A DNA stretch of 64,000 nt from Streptomyces fradiae (GTDB lineage Bacteria; Actinomycetota; Actinomycetes; Streptomycetales; Streptomycetaceae). A program made the translations under genes and the position numbers. The notes under the pieces are model-generated. The model did no database searches, had not been told where the DNA came from, and saw only the letters and a list, made by a program, of their open reading frames with translations. The DNA lies in NCBI RefSeq assembly GCF_041270065.1, contig NZ_CP065958.1, positions 186,001 to 250,000 on the forward strand. The letters run 5' to 3'. Numbering within the stretch: position 1 is the first letter of the stretch; each line of letters opens with the position of its first letter. Shown here in pieces: positions 42,229 to 50,989 of the stretch.

Positions 42229-43229
42229 CGGCGCTCTCCCATCAGGCGGACCTGGACGATGCCGAGGACGGAGACGATCAGCGCGAGGGCGTAGGCGAGG
42301 GCCGAGGCGTAGCCGAAGTCGAAGTACTTGAAGCCGTTGTTGTAGAGGTACATGGTGACCGTGAGGGTGGAGTTGTCGGGACCGCCTCCGGTGAGGACGT
42401 ACGGCTCGTCGAAGAGCTGGAGGGTGCCGATGGTGGAGAGCACCACGGTGAGGAGCAGGATCGGCCGCAGCTGGGGCAGGGTGATGGCGAAGAAGCGGCG
42501 GACCGGACCCGCGCCGTCGACCATGGCGGCCTCGTACAACTCCCGGGGAATTCCCTGGAGTCCGGCGAGGTACATGACGGCGTTGTAGCCGGTGTAGTGC
42601 CAGGTGATGACGAGGACGACGGCGACGCGGGCCCAGAAGGGGCTGCCGAGCCAGTTCACCGGATCGACGCCGACGAGCGAGAGCACCCAGTTCAGCAGTC
42701 CGGCGTCACGGTTGAGGATGACGGAGAACATCACGCCGGCGGCGACCAGGCCGGTCAGGGACGGGATGAAGACGCCGAGTCGCCAGAGCGGACGCAGCCA
42801 GACCTTGGTGGAGTTGAGGCCGAGCGCGACGAGCAGGGCGAGGCCGAGCATCAGCGGCACCTGGACGACCAGGATGAGCGCGGTGTTCCTGAGCGCGGTC
42901 CAGAACAGCGGGTCCGCCAGGAGGCGCCGGTAGTTGGCGAGTCCGGCGAACCGCTCGCTGTCGCCATTGCCGATGGTGAGGCTGATCCAGAACGAGGCGG
43001 CGATGGGGTACGCCTTGAAGACGGCGAAGCCCAGGACGGCGGGCGTGATCAGCAGGTACGGGAAGGAGCCACGGGTCAGCAGCCGTCGCCGGCCCGGCCG
43101 GGCGGGGCGGCCTGCGGGTCCACGGACGCCGCGACCGGCGGCTCCGGCGGGTACACCGGTCGCGGGGGCGGTTGCCCGGGCGGTCGCGGCCCGGGGGTCG
43201 GGGGCGCGTTCGGGCGGGGCGAGGGACAT
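42225..43229 (-). CDS. sugar ABC transporter permease, MalF type
   Basis: A 334-residue permease. A basic, Ala/Pro/Arg-rich N-terminal extension of about 45 residues is followed by six TM helices and the EAA motif ELYEAAMVDGAGPVRRFFAITLPQ. The start lies 2 nt after the binding-protein stop. It pairs with the MalG-type permease downstream to form the channel for the alpha-galactoside importer. Confidence 0.93.
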   Translation of the reverse strand: MSLAPPERAPDPRAATARATAPATGVPAGAAGRGVRGPAGRPARPGRRRLLTRGSFPYLLITPAVLGFAVFKAYPIAASFWISLTIGNGDSERFAGLANYRRLLADPLFWTALRNTALILVVQVPLMLGLALLVALGLNSTKVWLRPLWRLGVFIPSLTGLVAAGVMFSVILNRDAGLLNWVLSLVGVDPVNWLGSPFWARVAVVLVITWHYTGYNAVMYLAGLQGIPRELYEAAMVDGAGPVRRFFAITLPQLRPILLLTVVLSTIGTLQLFDEPYVLTGGGPDNSTLTVTMYLYNNGFKYFDFGYASALAYALALIVSVLGIVQVRLMGERR

Positions 43230-43231
43230 GA

Positions 43232-44566
43232 TCAGGCCCCCTGCTGCCGACCGGTCTGCTGGACGAGCTGCTTCGACGCGGCCCTGAGCGCCTCGGCCGG
43301 GTCGGCGCCCTTGACCAGGACCTGGCTCTGGGCGTCGCTCGCGAGCTTCAGGGCGCGGCTGTAGTCGCCGGTGAAGTTGGTCGCGTCCGCCCCGGCCCCG
43401 AGCGAGTCGACGAAGGAGCGCAGCACCCGCTGGCCGCCGTAGAAGGGGTGCGGTGCGCTGAACTTCGGGTCGGCGTAGGCCGACTTGAGGGCGGGGAAGA
43501 CGCCGCCGGAGGCGAACATCCGGTTGATCTCGGCCGGCTTGGTCAGCGCGTACTCGACGAAACGCCAGGCGGCCTTCCGGCGCTTGCTGGTGGCGGAGAC
43601 GGTCAGGTAGGTGGAGTTGACGATGGCGCTGCGGCCCCCGCCGGGGACAGCGGCGGGCGGCTGCATGACGCGCCACTTTCCGCTCTGTGCGGGGAACTTG
43701 GTGGCCAGGTACTCGATGGCCCAGGCGGGGTACGGGGCGGTGGCGAGCTTGCCCTGGCCGACGAGCCGCTTCCAGGTGCCCTGTCCCGCGGTGTCGGCGA
43801 GGAGCCCGGCGTCGTTGAGCCGCTTGATGACGGTGAGGGCCTGGATCGCCTCCTTGGAGGCGAGGGTGACCCTTCCGTCGTGGTCGAAGTAGAAGGCTCC
43901 CTGAAGCTGCATCAGGTTCTGGAAGAAGTCCATGTCCTGGGTGGTGCCGGGCTTGTCGAGGCCGAGCAGCTGCGCGCCGGTGGCGGCGAGGATCTTCGGT
44001 CCGGCGGCGATCAGGTCGTCCCAGCTGGTGAGGGAGGCCGGGTCGACGCCGGCCTTCTCGAAGTAGTCGTGCCGGTAGAACAGTCCGAGGGGGTTGACCT
44101 CCCAGGGGAGGGCATGGACGGCTCTGTCCTTGCCTATGACGGTCGGCCACAGGCCCTCGACGAACGCGTCCTTGTACCGGTCGGCACCGAGCCTGGACAG
44201 GTCGGCGAGGCCCTGGGGGAACTTCTCCAGGTAACCGGGCAGGTAGTCGACACCGATGTGGAGGACGTCGGCGAGTCCCTTGCCGCCCGAGGCGAGCCCG
44301 ACGGTGATCTTGTCCCAGATGGCGGGGTTGCCGAGGTCCTGGACGTCGACCTTGATGCCGGGGTTGTCCCGCTCGAAGGAGGGGACGACGCCACGCAGGG
44401 CCTCGGCCGCGGTGGTCCAGCTCCAGACGGTGATCGGACCGCTGTCGCCGTCGGCCCCGCCGGTGCCGCCGCCCGATCCGCCGCTGCCACAGGCGGTCAG
44501 GCCGAGTCCGGCGGCGGAGGCGGTGGCGAGGTGGAGGATCTGGCGGCGGCTCAGGTGGTGGGACAT
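43232..44566 (-). CDS. extracellular solute-binding lipoprotein, galactoside importer
   Basis: A 444-residue family 1 binding protein. ATG 44566 follows CAGGAG. The N-terminus (SRRQILHLATASAAGLGLTAC) carries both a twin-arginine and a lipobox (LTAC), so it is a Tat-exported lipoprotein. A Gly/Ser linker leads to the binding fold with ITVWSWTTAAEALRGVVPSF, ADVLHIGVDYLPG and SAIVNSTYLTVSATSKRRKAAW. It captures the sugar for the MalFG-type permeases. Its start overlaps the preceding gene end by 16 bp. Confidence 0.92.
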   Translation of the reverse strand: MSHHLSRRQILHLATASAAGLGLTACGSGGSGGGTGGADGDSGPITVWSWTTAAEALRGVVPSFERDNPGIKVDVQDLGNPAIWDKITVGLASGGKGLADVLHIGVDYLPGYLEKFPQGLADLSRLGADRYKDAFVEGLWPTVIGKDRAVHALPWEVNPLGLFYRHDYFEKAGVDPASLTSWDDLIAAGPKILAATGAQLLGLDKPGTTQDMDFFQNLMQLQGAFYFDHDGRVTLASKEAIQALTVIKRLNDAGLLADTAGQGTWKRLVGQGKLATAPYPAWAIEYLATKFPAQSGKWRVMQPPAAVPGGGRSAIVNSTYLTVSATSKRRKAAWRFVEYALTKPAEINRMFASGGVFPALKSAYADPKFSAPHPFYGGQRVLRSFVDSLGAGADATNFTGDYSRALKLASDAQSQVLVKGADPAEALRAASKQLVQQTGRQQGA

Positions 44567-45855
44567 GTCGGCTCCTGCGTACGAGGGTTGTCGGTGCTGG
44601 GGCTGGGGCTGGCGCTGGTGTTGCTTGCGCTGGTACTGGTGTCGCTGCTGGTGCTGGTGTTGCTGCTGGTCCGGATGTGACTCGTGAGGATGCGGCTCGC
44701 CCGGTGGGTGAGCGTGTGCAGCGCCTCGGCGAACAGGTCCGTCGCGGCGGCCGAGGTGGAGGCGTGCGGCGAGAGCCGGATCCACTCGCCGCGGCGGGTG
44801 GTGATCACACCGGCCGCTCCGAGGGCGTGGTGGACGGTGACGGGGTCGTGACCGGGGAGGCGGAAGGTGCCGATGCCGGCCCGCTCCCGCTCCCCCAGCC
44901 CGTCCAGCAGGACCTCGGCACCCGCCCGCCGCGCCCGGTCGAGCAATTCGGCCAGGGTGGCCCGGATGCGGGGGCCCATGGCGGCCGGGCCGCCCCGGTC
45001 GAGCAGTTCGTCGATGGCCGCGCCGAGGGCCGCCGCGGCCGGGAAGTCCGGGTTGGTGGCGAGGTGCGCGGCGGCCCCGGGCAACGGCGGCGCCGGATGC
45101 CGCGTCGCGAAGGGCTCCGTGACGCCGGCCCAGCCGCCGATGCCGGGAGCCAGTCGCTCGGCGCACCGGTCGCGGATCAACAGCAGTGCGGCTCCCCAAC
45201 CGGATCGCAGCCATTTCTGGCCTCCGCTGACGAGGATGTCGGCGGCGTCCGCCTCAAGGGGGACGGCGCCGAGCCCCTGGATCCCGTCGACGATCAGCAG
45301 TCGGTCCGGCCCGAGGATCTCCTTGAGCGCGGCGAGCGGTGCCACGTGTCCGGTGAGCGAGTCGACGGCACTGACGGTGAGTGCCGTGACCTCGGGAGTG
45401 AGATGCCGGCGCAGGAGGTCGGGAGAGATGTGCCGGTGCCCGTCCGGATCGACGAGGCGGACGTCCGGGCCGCCCCGGCCGGCGAAGCGGATCCAGGGGT
45501 AGACGTTGGCGGGGAACTCGTACCGGGGCACCAGTACGGTGCCGGGTCCGCGCAGAGCGGCGGCAACGGTGAAGAGACCGTTGCTGGTGGACGGGGAGAG
45601 GGCGATCTCGTGGGGTCGGGCCTCGAGGAACCTGGCCGCCGAGCCACGGGCGGCGTCGCTGAGGGCGAAGAGCCGGTCCAGGTCGCCGGGGCCGGCCCGG
45701 CCGGCCAGGGCGGTCGCGTCGGCGAACGCGGCGGCGGCCACGGGGGCGAGCGGGCCGACCCTGGCGTAGTCGAGATAGCCCACCGGCGGACCACCGGAAG
45801 GGGATGGATCCTGGATTTGATCGTTCAAATTACATCCCTTGTGAAGCCAGGCCAC
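44551..45855 (-). CDS. class V aminotransferase-like PLP enzyme
   Basis: A 434-residue fold-type I PLP enzyme. Key features: YLDYARVGPLAP, HEIALSPSTSNGLFTVAAAL (phosphate loop), LIVDGIQGLGAVPL (PLP Asp) and SGGQKWLRSGWG (Schiff-base Lys). The family includes cysteine desulfurases, kynureninase and isopenicillin epimerase; no cysteine-desulfurase Cys loop is seen. The C-terminal 45 residues are a Ser/Thr/Asn-rich tail. The start is uncertain: GTG 45855 (AGGA upstream) or TTG 45828 behind AAGGGA; a LacI-like operator spans the TTG, which favours the shorter protein. It heads the alpha-galactoside operon, an unexpected place for an aminotransferase. Confidence 0.8.
   Translation of the reverse strand: MAWLHKGCNLNDQIQDPSPSGGPPVGYLDYARVGPLAPVAAAAFADATALAGRAGPGDLDRLFALSDAARGSAARFLEARPHEIALSPSTSNGLFTVAAALRGPGTVLVPRYEFPANVYPWIRFAGRGGPDVRLVDPDGHRHISPDLLRRHLTPEVTALTVSAVDSLTGHVAPLAALKEILGPDRLLIVDGIQGLGAVPLEADAADILVSGGQKWLRSGWGAALLLIRDRCAERLAPGIGGWAGVTEPFATRHPAPPLPGAAAHLATNPDFPAAAALGAAIDELLDRGGPAAMGPRIRATLAELLDRARRAGAEVLLDGLGERERAGIGTFRLPGHDPVTVHHALGAAGVITTRRGEWIRLSPHASTSAAATDLFAEALHTLTHRASRILTSHIRTSSNTSTSSDTSTSASNTSASPSPSTDNPRTQEPTCPTT
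45815..45830 (-). promoter_or_regulatory. LacI-type operator 1
   Basis: ATTTGATCGTTCAAAT is a near-perfect 16-bp palindrome with central CG, the hallmark of LacI-family operators. It overlaps the possible TTG start of the first operon gene. Confidence 0.7.
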
Positions 45856-45867
45856 GAGATTCCTGGG

Positions 45868-45883
45868 ATTTGAAGGTTCACAT
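45868..45883 (-). promoter_or_regulatory. LacI-type operator 2 with nearby promoter elements
   Basis: ATTTGAAGGTTCACAT matches operator 1 at 13 of 16 positions and is centred 53 bp (five helical turns) away. On the minus strand a TCTAAT -10-like box (45882-45887) overlaps it, with TTGTCG (45903-45908) upstream at a short 15-nt spacing. Confidence 0.6.
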
Positions 45884-45999
45884 TAGAGAGACCACAGCGC
45901 CCCGACAAGAGGTCGGACGACGCCGGAACAGGCAGACGGCCGGCGTGCGGCCGAAAGGCACACGCCGGCTTGAGTCCGCTCGTCCCGTGGAGCCGGGCG

Positions 46000-47256
46000 T
46001 CAGACGAGGTCGCGGTAGCGGCCCACCCTGCTGGAGAAGAGGTAGAGCGGGGGCAGACAGGCGCTGGCGCAGACGGCCCAGAGGGCGGTGTGGGCGCCGG
46101 CGAAGGTGGCGAGGAGGCCGGCGGTGAGCGCGCCGAGCGGCAGTGCGCCCCAGGAGACGAAGCGGACCGTGGCCATCACGCGGGACAGCAGCTCCGGGGG
46201 CGACTGGGTCTGCCGGTAGGTGCGGGTGGTGATGGAGCCGATGACGGTGCCGAAGGCGAAGCCGGCGTTGCCCAGGGCGAACCAGTACGCGTCCCCCGCC
46301 GACGTGGTCAGCGGGGCGAGCAGGAGCAGCGCGCCGCCGGCCAGGTCGGCCCCGATGATGCCCCACGCGGTGCCGAGGCGTGTGGTCACCCGGACCGCGA
46401 CGGCGGCGCCGGCGAGCCCTCCGACCCCGTCCATGGCGAGGACGAGACCGAGCTGTACCGAATCGAGGCCGGCCTCGCGGACCAGGTAGAGAGGGGTGAG
46501 GGCCAGGAGGGCCGCGTTGAGGAAGTTGGCGGCGGTCGCCCAGATCATGCAGGGCCGCATGACCGGGTGCCTGATGACGTACCGCCAGCCCTCGCTCATC
46601 AGCCGGAGCACGCTCTCGCCGGTGCGGGGCGCGGGGCGGCTCTCGGGGAGGGTGCGCAGGAGCACGGCGGAGGCCAGATAGCTGGCGGCGTCCACGACGA
46701 GCGCGCCGACCGGGCCGGTCGCGCCGATCAGGACGCCGCCGAGGGAGGGGCCGCCGGTGTCGGTGACGGCGTGCGTGCCGGACATGACGCTGTTGCGGGC
46801 GGCCAACTGCCGGGCCGGGACGACGGCGGGCAGGAAGGTCGAGTTGCCGATGTCGAACAGCACCGTCGCCGCGCCGGTGACGAGCGCCGCGATCAGCAGG
46901 TGCGGATACGTGAGGGTGCCGAGCCACCAGGCGAGCGGCAGCGATCCGAGCGCCGCGGACCGTACGAGGTCGAGCACGACCTGGAGCCGGCGCAGCGGTA
47001 CGCGCTGCGCGACGACGCCCGCCGGGAGGCTGAGCAGCAGCCAGGAGACCTGTCCGGCGACGGCCAGCAGGGCGACCTCGAAGGCGGTGGCGTCGAGGAC
47101 GGTGAGGGCGACGAGGGGCAGGGCGAGGGCGGTGACGGCGGTACCCGCGCCGCTGACGGTGGAGGCGGCCCAGAAGCGCCAGAAGACGCCCGGCGGCGAG
47201 GTCTCCCGCTCGTCGTCGCGTTGGTCGTCCTCCGGGATCGCTCGTGTCCCGCTCAT
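46000..47256 (-). CDS. MFS transporter (putative drug efflux)
   Basis: A 418-residue major facilitator with about 12 hydrophobic helices and the loop 2-3 type signature GVVAQRVPLRRL. The fold matches the enterobactin-exporter/TetV-like MFS_3 group (FWRFWAASTVSGAGTAVTALALP at the N-terminus). It is divergent from an HxlR-peroxiredoxin gene across nested inverted repeats, so export of a toxic or redox-active compound under HxlR control is likely. The substrate is unknown. Confidence 0.88.
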   Translation of the reverse strand: MSGTRAIPEDDQRDDERETSPPGVFWRFWAASTVSGAGTAVTALALPLVALTVLDATAFEVALLAVAGQVSWLLLSLPAGVVAQRVPLRRLQVVLDLVRSAALGSLPLAWWLGTLTYPHLLIAALVTGAATVLFDIGNSTFLPAVVPARQLAARNSVMSGTHAVTDTGGPSLGGVLIGATGPVGALVVDAASYLASAVLLRTLPESRPAPRTGESVLRLMSEGWRYVIRHPVMRPCMIWATAANFLNAALLALTPLYLVREAGLDSVQLGLVLAMDGVGGLAGAAVAVRVTTRLGTAWGIIGADLAGGALLLLAPLTTSAGDAYWFALGNAGFAFGTVIGSITTRTYRQTQSPPELLSRVMATVRFVSWGALPLGALTAGLLATFAGAHTALWAVCASACLPPLYLFSSRVGRYRDLV

Positions 47257-47292
47257 ACGGCGCCCACCCCCTGGGTCTCATTAGTCTCTTTT

Positions 47293-47318
47293 CGGAACTC
47301 ACTCGTTCCGGGTGAGTT
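47293..47318. promoter_or_regulatory. nested inverted repeats between MFS and HxlR genes
   Basis: CGGAAC-N6-GTTCCG (47293-47310) and AACTCAC-N9-GTGAGTT (47296-47318) overlap in the divergent gap, 37 nt from the MFS start. They are candidate HxlR operators for both directions. Confidence 0.6.
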
Positions 47319-47395
47319 TCTATCGGGAACGGACCGCATGGCGCAAGATGGTCCCGATGAGCGGCCGCCGTGCGCGGAGGAGTGGAGACGCTGTG

Positions 47396-48277
47396 ATGAG
47401 GTCGGTGCCCGAGCGGGACGCGGCATGCGCGATCGCGCATGCCGCGGCGGTGGTCGGCGACTGGTGGAGCCTGCTCCTGATCCGGGAGACCGCGCGCGGG
47501 CACCACCGGTTCGACGCGCTCCAGGAGGAGCTGGGCATCTCCCGGAAGGTGCTCACCGAGCGCCTGGCGCACCTGGTGGCGGCGGGGGTCCTGGAGAAGG
47601 TCCCGTACCAGGACAGGCCGGTGCGGCACGAGTATCGGCTGACGGAGAGCGGCCGGGGGCTGCTGCCGGTGCTGCTGTCGATGCAGGACTGGGCGGACCG
47701 CTGGGTCTTCGGCGACGGCTCGCTCAGCGGCACCGCCGACGAGGCGAGCGCGGAGGCGCGGCGCGTCGCGGGCCTGGCGGGCGAACGGCTGCCGCGTCTG
47801 GAGCTGCCGGGCCACCGGGACGGCGTGCCGGTGGACCCGGTGACCGGCGGCGTGGCCACCGTCCTGTTCTGCTATCCGGCGACCGGGACCCCGGGCCCCC
47901 TGCCGGACGGCTGGTCGGGCATCCCCGGCACCGTCGGCTGCACGCTGGAGAACCGGCTCTTCCGGGACGCGTACGAGGACTTTCGCGCGGTGGGTGCGGA
48001 GGTGCGCGGCGTCAGCACCCAACGCCCGGACGAGCAGCGGGTGTTCGCGGTCGAGGAGGGCCTTCCCTTCACGCTCCTCTCGGACGTCGACCTGCGCCTC
48101 GCCGCCGCCCTGCGACTGCCCACCTTCCGCGCCGGGCAGCTGCTGCGGCTGAAACGGGCCGTGCTGGTGGTGGACCGCGACCGCGTGGTGCGGCACGCGC
48201 GCTTCCCGGTGACGGACATCCCGGCGGCGGTGGACGAGGCACTGACGGAGGTGCGGCGCCTGGCGGCAGAGCGCTGA
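47396..48277 (+). CDS. HxlR regulator fused to a peroxiredoxin-like domain
   Basis: A 293-residue two-domain protein. ATG 47396 is preceded by GGAGG/GTGGAG. Residues 5-110 are an HxlR winged HTH (VVGDWWSLLLIRETARGHHRF, LGISRKVLTERLAHLVAAGVLEK), with Cys11 at the position of the redox-active N-terminal Cys in HxlR sensors. Residues 137-290 are an AhpC/BCP-like thioredoxin fold: ATVLFCYP (Cys159) and GTVGCTLENRLF with Cys182 where the peroxidatic Cys of the PGCT motif lies, then VRGVSTQ and LPFTLLSD. A regulator with its own peroxidase domain suggests direct peroxide or thiol sensing. It probably controls the divergent MFS gene. Confidence 0.88.
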   Translation: MRSVPERDAACAIAHAAAVVGDWWSLLLIRETARGHHRFDALQEELGISRKVLTERLAHLVAAGVLEKVPYQDRPVRHEYRLTESGRGLLPVLLSMQDWADRWVFGDGSLSGTADEASAEARRVAGLAGERLPRLELPGHRDGVPVDPVTGGVATVLFCYPATGTPGPLPDGWSGIPGTVGCTLENRLFRDAYEDFRAVGAEVRGVSTQRPDEQRVFAVEEGLPFTLLSDVDLRLAAALRLPTFRAGQLLRLKRAVLVVDRDRVVRHARFPVTDIPAAVDEALTEVRRLAAER

Positions 48278-48325
48278 CGACACCCGCGCGGACCTCTGCC
48301 CGCCCCTTCCCCGCCCATTGACGCC

Positions 48326-48662
48326 ATGGCCGAGTCACTGCGCGGCGGACTCTCCCTCGGCCTGTCCGGCTTCGGCTTCTGGAGCCACGACATCGGCGGC
48401 TTCGAAGGCACCCCGACCCCCACCGTCTTCAAGCGGTGGGTGCAGTTCGGGCTGCTCTCCTCGCACCGAGCGCACCGCCGTGATCCCCGCCACCGACGGC
48501 CCCGGTGAGACTGCCCGCTTCCACCTGCGCCGCCGTGGGGGCCGCCTGCACGTGACCACCGACAGCCCGCACCCGTGGCAGCTGCGGATCGGCAGCCCGA
48601 ACGCAACGTTGCACACCCGGCCGGCCGGCAGCTCGGAGGCCGATCTGCCGTACCCGGCCTGA
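48326..48662 (+). pseudogene. GH31 alpha-xylosidase/glucosidase remnant
   Basis: The frame from 48326 reads RGGLSLGLSGFGFWSHDIGG and continues FKRWVQFGLLSSH, a hallmark GH31 alpha-xylosidase segment. The following sequence jumps frame and resumes with RTAVIPATDGPGETARFHLR, which looks like a C-terminal beta-domain of the same family. The N-terminal 400 or more residues and most of the C-terminal part are gone, with a frameshift. It is a decayed gene bordering the hemicellulose locus. The rest of 48278-48767 contains only the hairpins listed. Confidence 0.75.
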
Positions 48663-48695
48663 ACCCGACAGTCGGGGTGGGCATGGGTTGCGGCC

Positions 48696-48752
48696 GTGGT
48701 GGGCTCGGCCGTGCGCCGAGCCCACCACGCCGGCTCCGCACACCGGAGCCGG
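48696..48752. terminator. tandem terminator hairpins
   Basis: GTGGTGGGCTCGGC (48696-48709) pairs perfectly with GCCGAGCCCACCAC (48715-48728). Right after it, CCGGCTCCG (48730-48738) pairs with CGGAGCCGG (48744-48752). Both have 5-nt loops. They lie 15-70 nt beyond the GH62 stop and close the long xylan operon. Confidence 0.85.
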
Positions 48753-48767
48753 GCCGGGGTCACGTGG

Positions 48768-50246
48768 TCAGCGCTGCAGGGTCAGCAGACCGGGCCGGTA
48801 GGGCAACAGGCCGTAGTCGCCGCCGGAGTTGGGGTCGTGTCCCTGGTAGAGGAGGCGCAGGTTGCAGGGGTCGACCGTGAAGGTCTGATCGGGGCTGGTG
48901 CGGAGCAGTTCGCCGTGGCTGATGTCGTTGGTCCAGGTGGCGCCGCTGTTGGCCTTGCCGGCGAAGGGGTTGCTCTCGGTCGCGGCCTGGGGCGTCCACG
49001 AGCCGTTCAGGCTGGTGGCCGTGAAGGAGCGGAAGTATCGCTGCTCCTGGGCGCCCCGCGCCTCGACGATCATGAGGTACTGGTTCTGGTCCTTGAGCTT
49101 GTAGACCTGCGGCGCCTCGAAGAGGTTCTTCACCGTGTCGCTCATGACCGTCGTGTACGACGAGCCGAAGCTGCCCGGGAAGTTCCCGATCGGCATGCTC
49201 GCCCGGTAGATCTTGCCGTTGTCACCGGCGAAGAACAGGTACATGTTCGTCCCGTCGCCGATGAGCGTCTGGTCGATGGGCCCGGTTCCGGTGTCGGCGA
49301 TGGTTCCGGAGAAGAGCTCCTGCTCCGCCGACCAGCCGTTCGGGTTGGTGGGGTCGGTCGACGTACGGTAGGAGAAGGCGGTCCTGCCCCACTGGTAGGC
49401 GAGCACCCAGATGTTCTTCGGCGCGAAGTAGAAGAGCGTGGGCGCGACGGCGTTGTTCGCCATCGTGTTCTGGCTCGCCGAGGCCATGTCCGACCAGTTG
49501 GTGAACGGGCTGAAGTTCATCGAGCCCCAGTTCACCCCCGTCCCCGCGGCGCCGTGCGTCGTCGCGTAGACGAGCTGCTTGCCGTTGTAGGGGGCGACGG
49601 TGAAGTCCTTGAGCGAGGCCCATCCCGCCTTGGGCTGCGCCAGCGCGCCCGTCGACGACCAGCGGTACGTCGAGGGCAGGGCGCAGGTGCCGGGAGTGGT
49701 GCCGCTGCCGGCCTTGACGAGCTGCCACTGCTGGTTGGCGCCGCCCCAGTCGTCGTACTGGACGATGTTCGCGCCGTCGGCGGTGGAGGCGCCCTGCACT
49801 TCGAGGGCCTTGCCGCTGTGGCGCGCGATGAGCCTCACGTAGCCGTCGGAGCTGTCGGCCAGCCGCCACTGCTGGTTGGTGCCGTTCAGGTCGGTCCACT
49901 GGACGATCGGTGCGCCGTTGGCGGTGGACTTGTTCTGGACGTCCAGCACCTTGCCGGAGTGGCGGGACTTGACGCGGTAGTAGCCGCCGCCGGAGTCGAC
50001 GAACTGCCACTGCTGCTGGTTCTGGTCGTTCCTGGTCCACTGGGTGATGCGGGCCCCGTCGTTGGTCGCCAGGTTGTAGACGTCCAGGGCCTTGCCGCTG
50101 TTGCGGTTGATCAGCACGTACGAGGCGGTGGGGTCGACGGTCGCCGCGGCGGCGGGCTGGGCACCGAGGAGAGTGGCTCCGACCAGCAGGGACGACAGGA
50201 ACGCGAGTACGAGACCCAGGACCAGGGGTGGATGGCGAAACCTCAT
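48768..50246 (-). CDS. GH62 alpha-L-arabinofuranosidase with ricin-type CBM13
   Basis: A 492-residue secreted enzyme. ATG 50246 follows AAGGAG. The signal peptide ends AQPAAAA. Residues about 40-170 are a ricin-B trefoil with three QxW-type repeats (QQQWQF, NQQWRL, NQQWQL). A short linker precedes the GH62 five-bladed propeller: [42 protein letters not shown] (catalytic Asp) and FEAPQVYKL (acid Glu). GH62 enzymes remove arabinose from arabinoxylan, working with GH10/GH30 backbone enzymes encoded in the same operon. Its start overlaps the cupin stop by one base. Confidence 0.94.
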   Translation of the reverse strand: MRFRHPPLVLGLVLAFLSSLLVGATLLGAQPAAAATVDPTASYVLINRNSGKALDVYNLATNDGARITQWTRNDQNQQQWQFVDSGGGYYRVKSRHSGKVLDVQNKSTANGAPIVQWTDLNGTNQQWRLADSSDGYVRLIARHSGKALEVQGASTADGANIVQYDDWGGANQQWQLVKAGSGTTPGTCALPSTYRWSSTGALAQPKAGWASLKDFTVAPYNGKQLVYATTHGAAGTGVNWGSMNFSPFTNWSDMASASQNTMANNAVAPTLFYFAPKNIWVLAYQWGRTAFSYRTSTDPTNPNGWSAEQELFSGTIADTGTGPIDQTLIGDGTNMYLFFAGDNGKIYRASMPIGNFPGSFGSSYTTVMSDTVKNLFEAPQVYKLKDQNQYLMIVEARGAQEQRYFRSFTATSLNGSWTPQAATESNPFAGKANSGATWTNDISHGELLRTSPDQTFTVDPCNLRLLYQGHDPNSGGDYGLLPYRPGLLTLQR

Positions 50247-50989
50247 CAGAAGAGCTCCTTCAGGGGATGGGGGTGAGGTGCCTCCGACGATCCGCGCGGC
50301 GGCGGTGTCGGAGGCACGGGGACGGGATAGGGGTGGAGGAGGCCGCACATGCCGAAGAGCGGGTCCGCGGGGCGCTCCAGTCGCGACACCTCGCCGTGAT
50401 CGAGGTGGGAGAGGTCTCCGGTCTTCAGCGCTTCCAGTTGGCAGCCGGTCGCGAGGGTCGACGCCAGCGAGCCGTCACGCCAGCGGATCCACCAGGCGTC
50501 GAGGAGATTGCTCTTGAGGCGGCAAGCCGCGCTGTGGAACTGCCGCAGCCCGCCTTCGCGCAGGGCCAGGAAGCCCTCGAGCGCCAGGTCGCGGCGGCGG
50601 CGCGCCGCCGCCGCGTGGTCGCCGGTCAGGACGGCCGCCGCCTGGTAGGCGTCAGGATCGGCAAGGACGGGTGCGGGGAAGGTGAAGACGGCGTCGCCCG
50701 CCTCGGGGAGTCCGCTGTTCTGCATGAGCACCACGAGGCGCAGGCCGCCGGCGTTGACGAGGCGGTGGATCGTGCCGGGGGTGAACCAGACGACGTCGCC
50801 GGGGTGCAGGGGGGTGTCGGCGAAGCCGGTGGTGGTGAGGGTCTGGACGCTGCCCTCGCCGCTGATGACGACGTAGGCCTCGGAGCAGACGAGGTGCATG
50901 TGGGGCGTTCCCCCGCACAGCCCGTCGGCGGCCTCCCAGTCGTACACGGTCAACCCGGAGATCCCGACGCCGCCGGGGAGCGGGGTCAC
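50246..50989 (-). CDS. cupin-domain protein in the xylan operon
   Basis: A 247-residue protein. GTG 50989 overlaps the previous stop (GTGA). Residues 25-110 form a cupin: [21 protein letters not shown] (metal-binding His/Glu) and [22 protein letters not shown] (final His). The C-terminal part (about 130-220) is helical with a conserved-looking [12 protein letters not shown], outside known cupins. No DNA-binding HTH is seen. It belongs to a three-gene block with the PmoA-like and Gfo/Idh/MocA genes; a sugar isomerase or sensor role is possible but unproven. Confidence 0.8.
   Translation of the reverse strand: MTPLPGGVGISGLTVYDWEAADGLCGGTPHMHLVCSEAYVVISGEGSVQTLTTTGFADTPLHPGDVVWFTPGTIHRLVNAGGLRLVVLMQNSGLPEAGDAVFTFPAPVLADPDAYQAAAVLTGDHAAAARRRRDLALEGFLALREGGLRQFHSAACRLKSNLLDAWWIRWRDGSLASTLATGCQLEALKTGDLSHLDHGEVSRLERPADPLFGMCGLLHPYPVPVPPTPPPRGSSEAPHPHPLKELF

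Noticed and set aside
45856..45999. Shared transcript of MFS and galactoside operons
   Set aside because: They are on the same strand but the gap holds operator and promoter-like elements, so an independent promoter is more likely.
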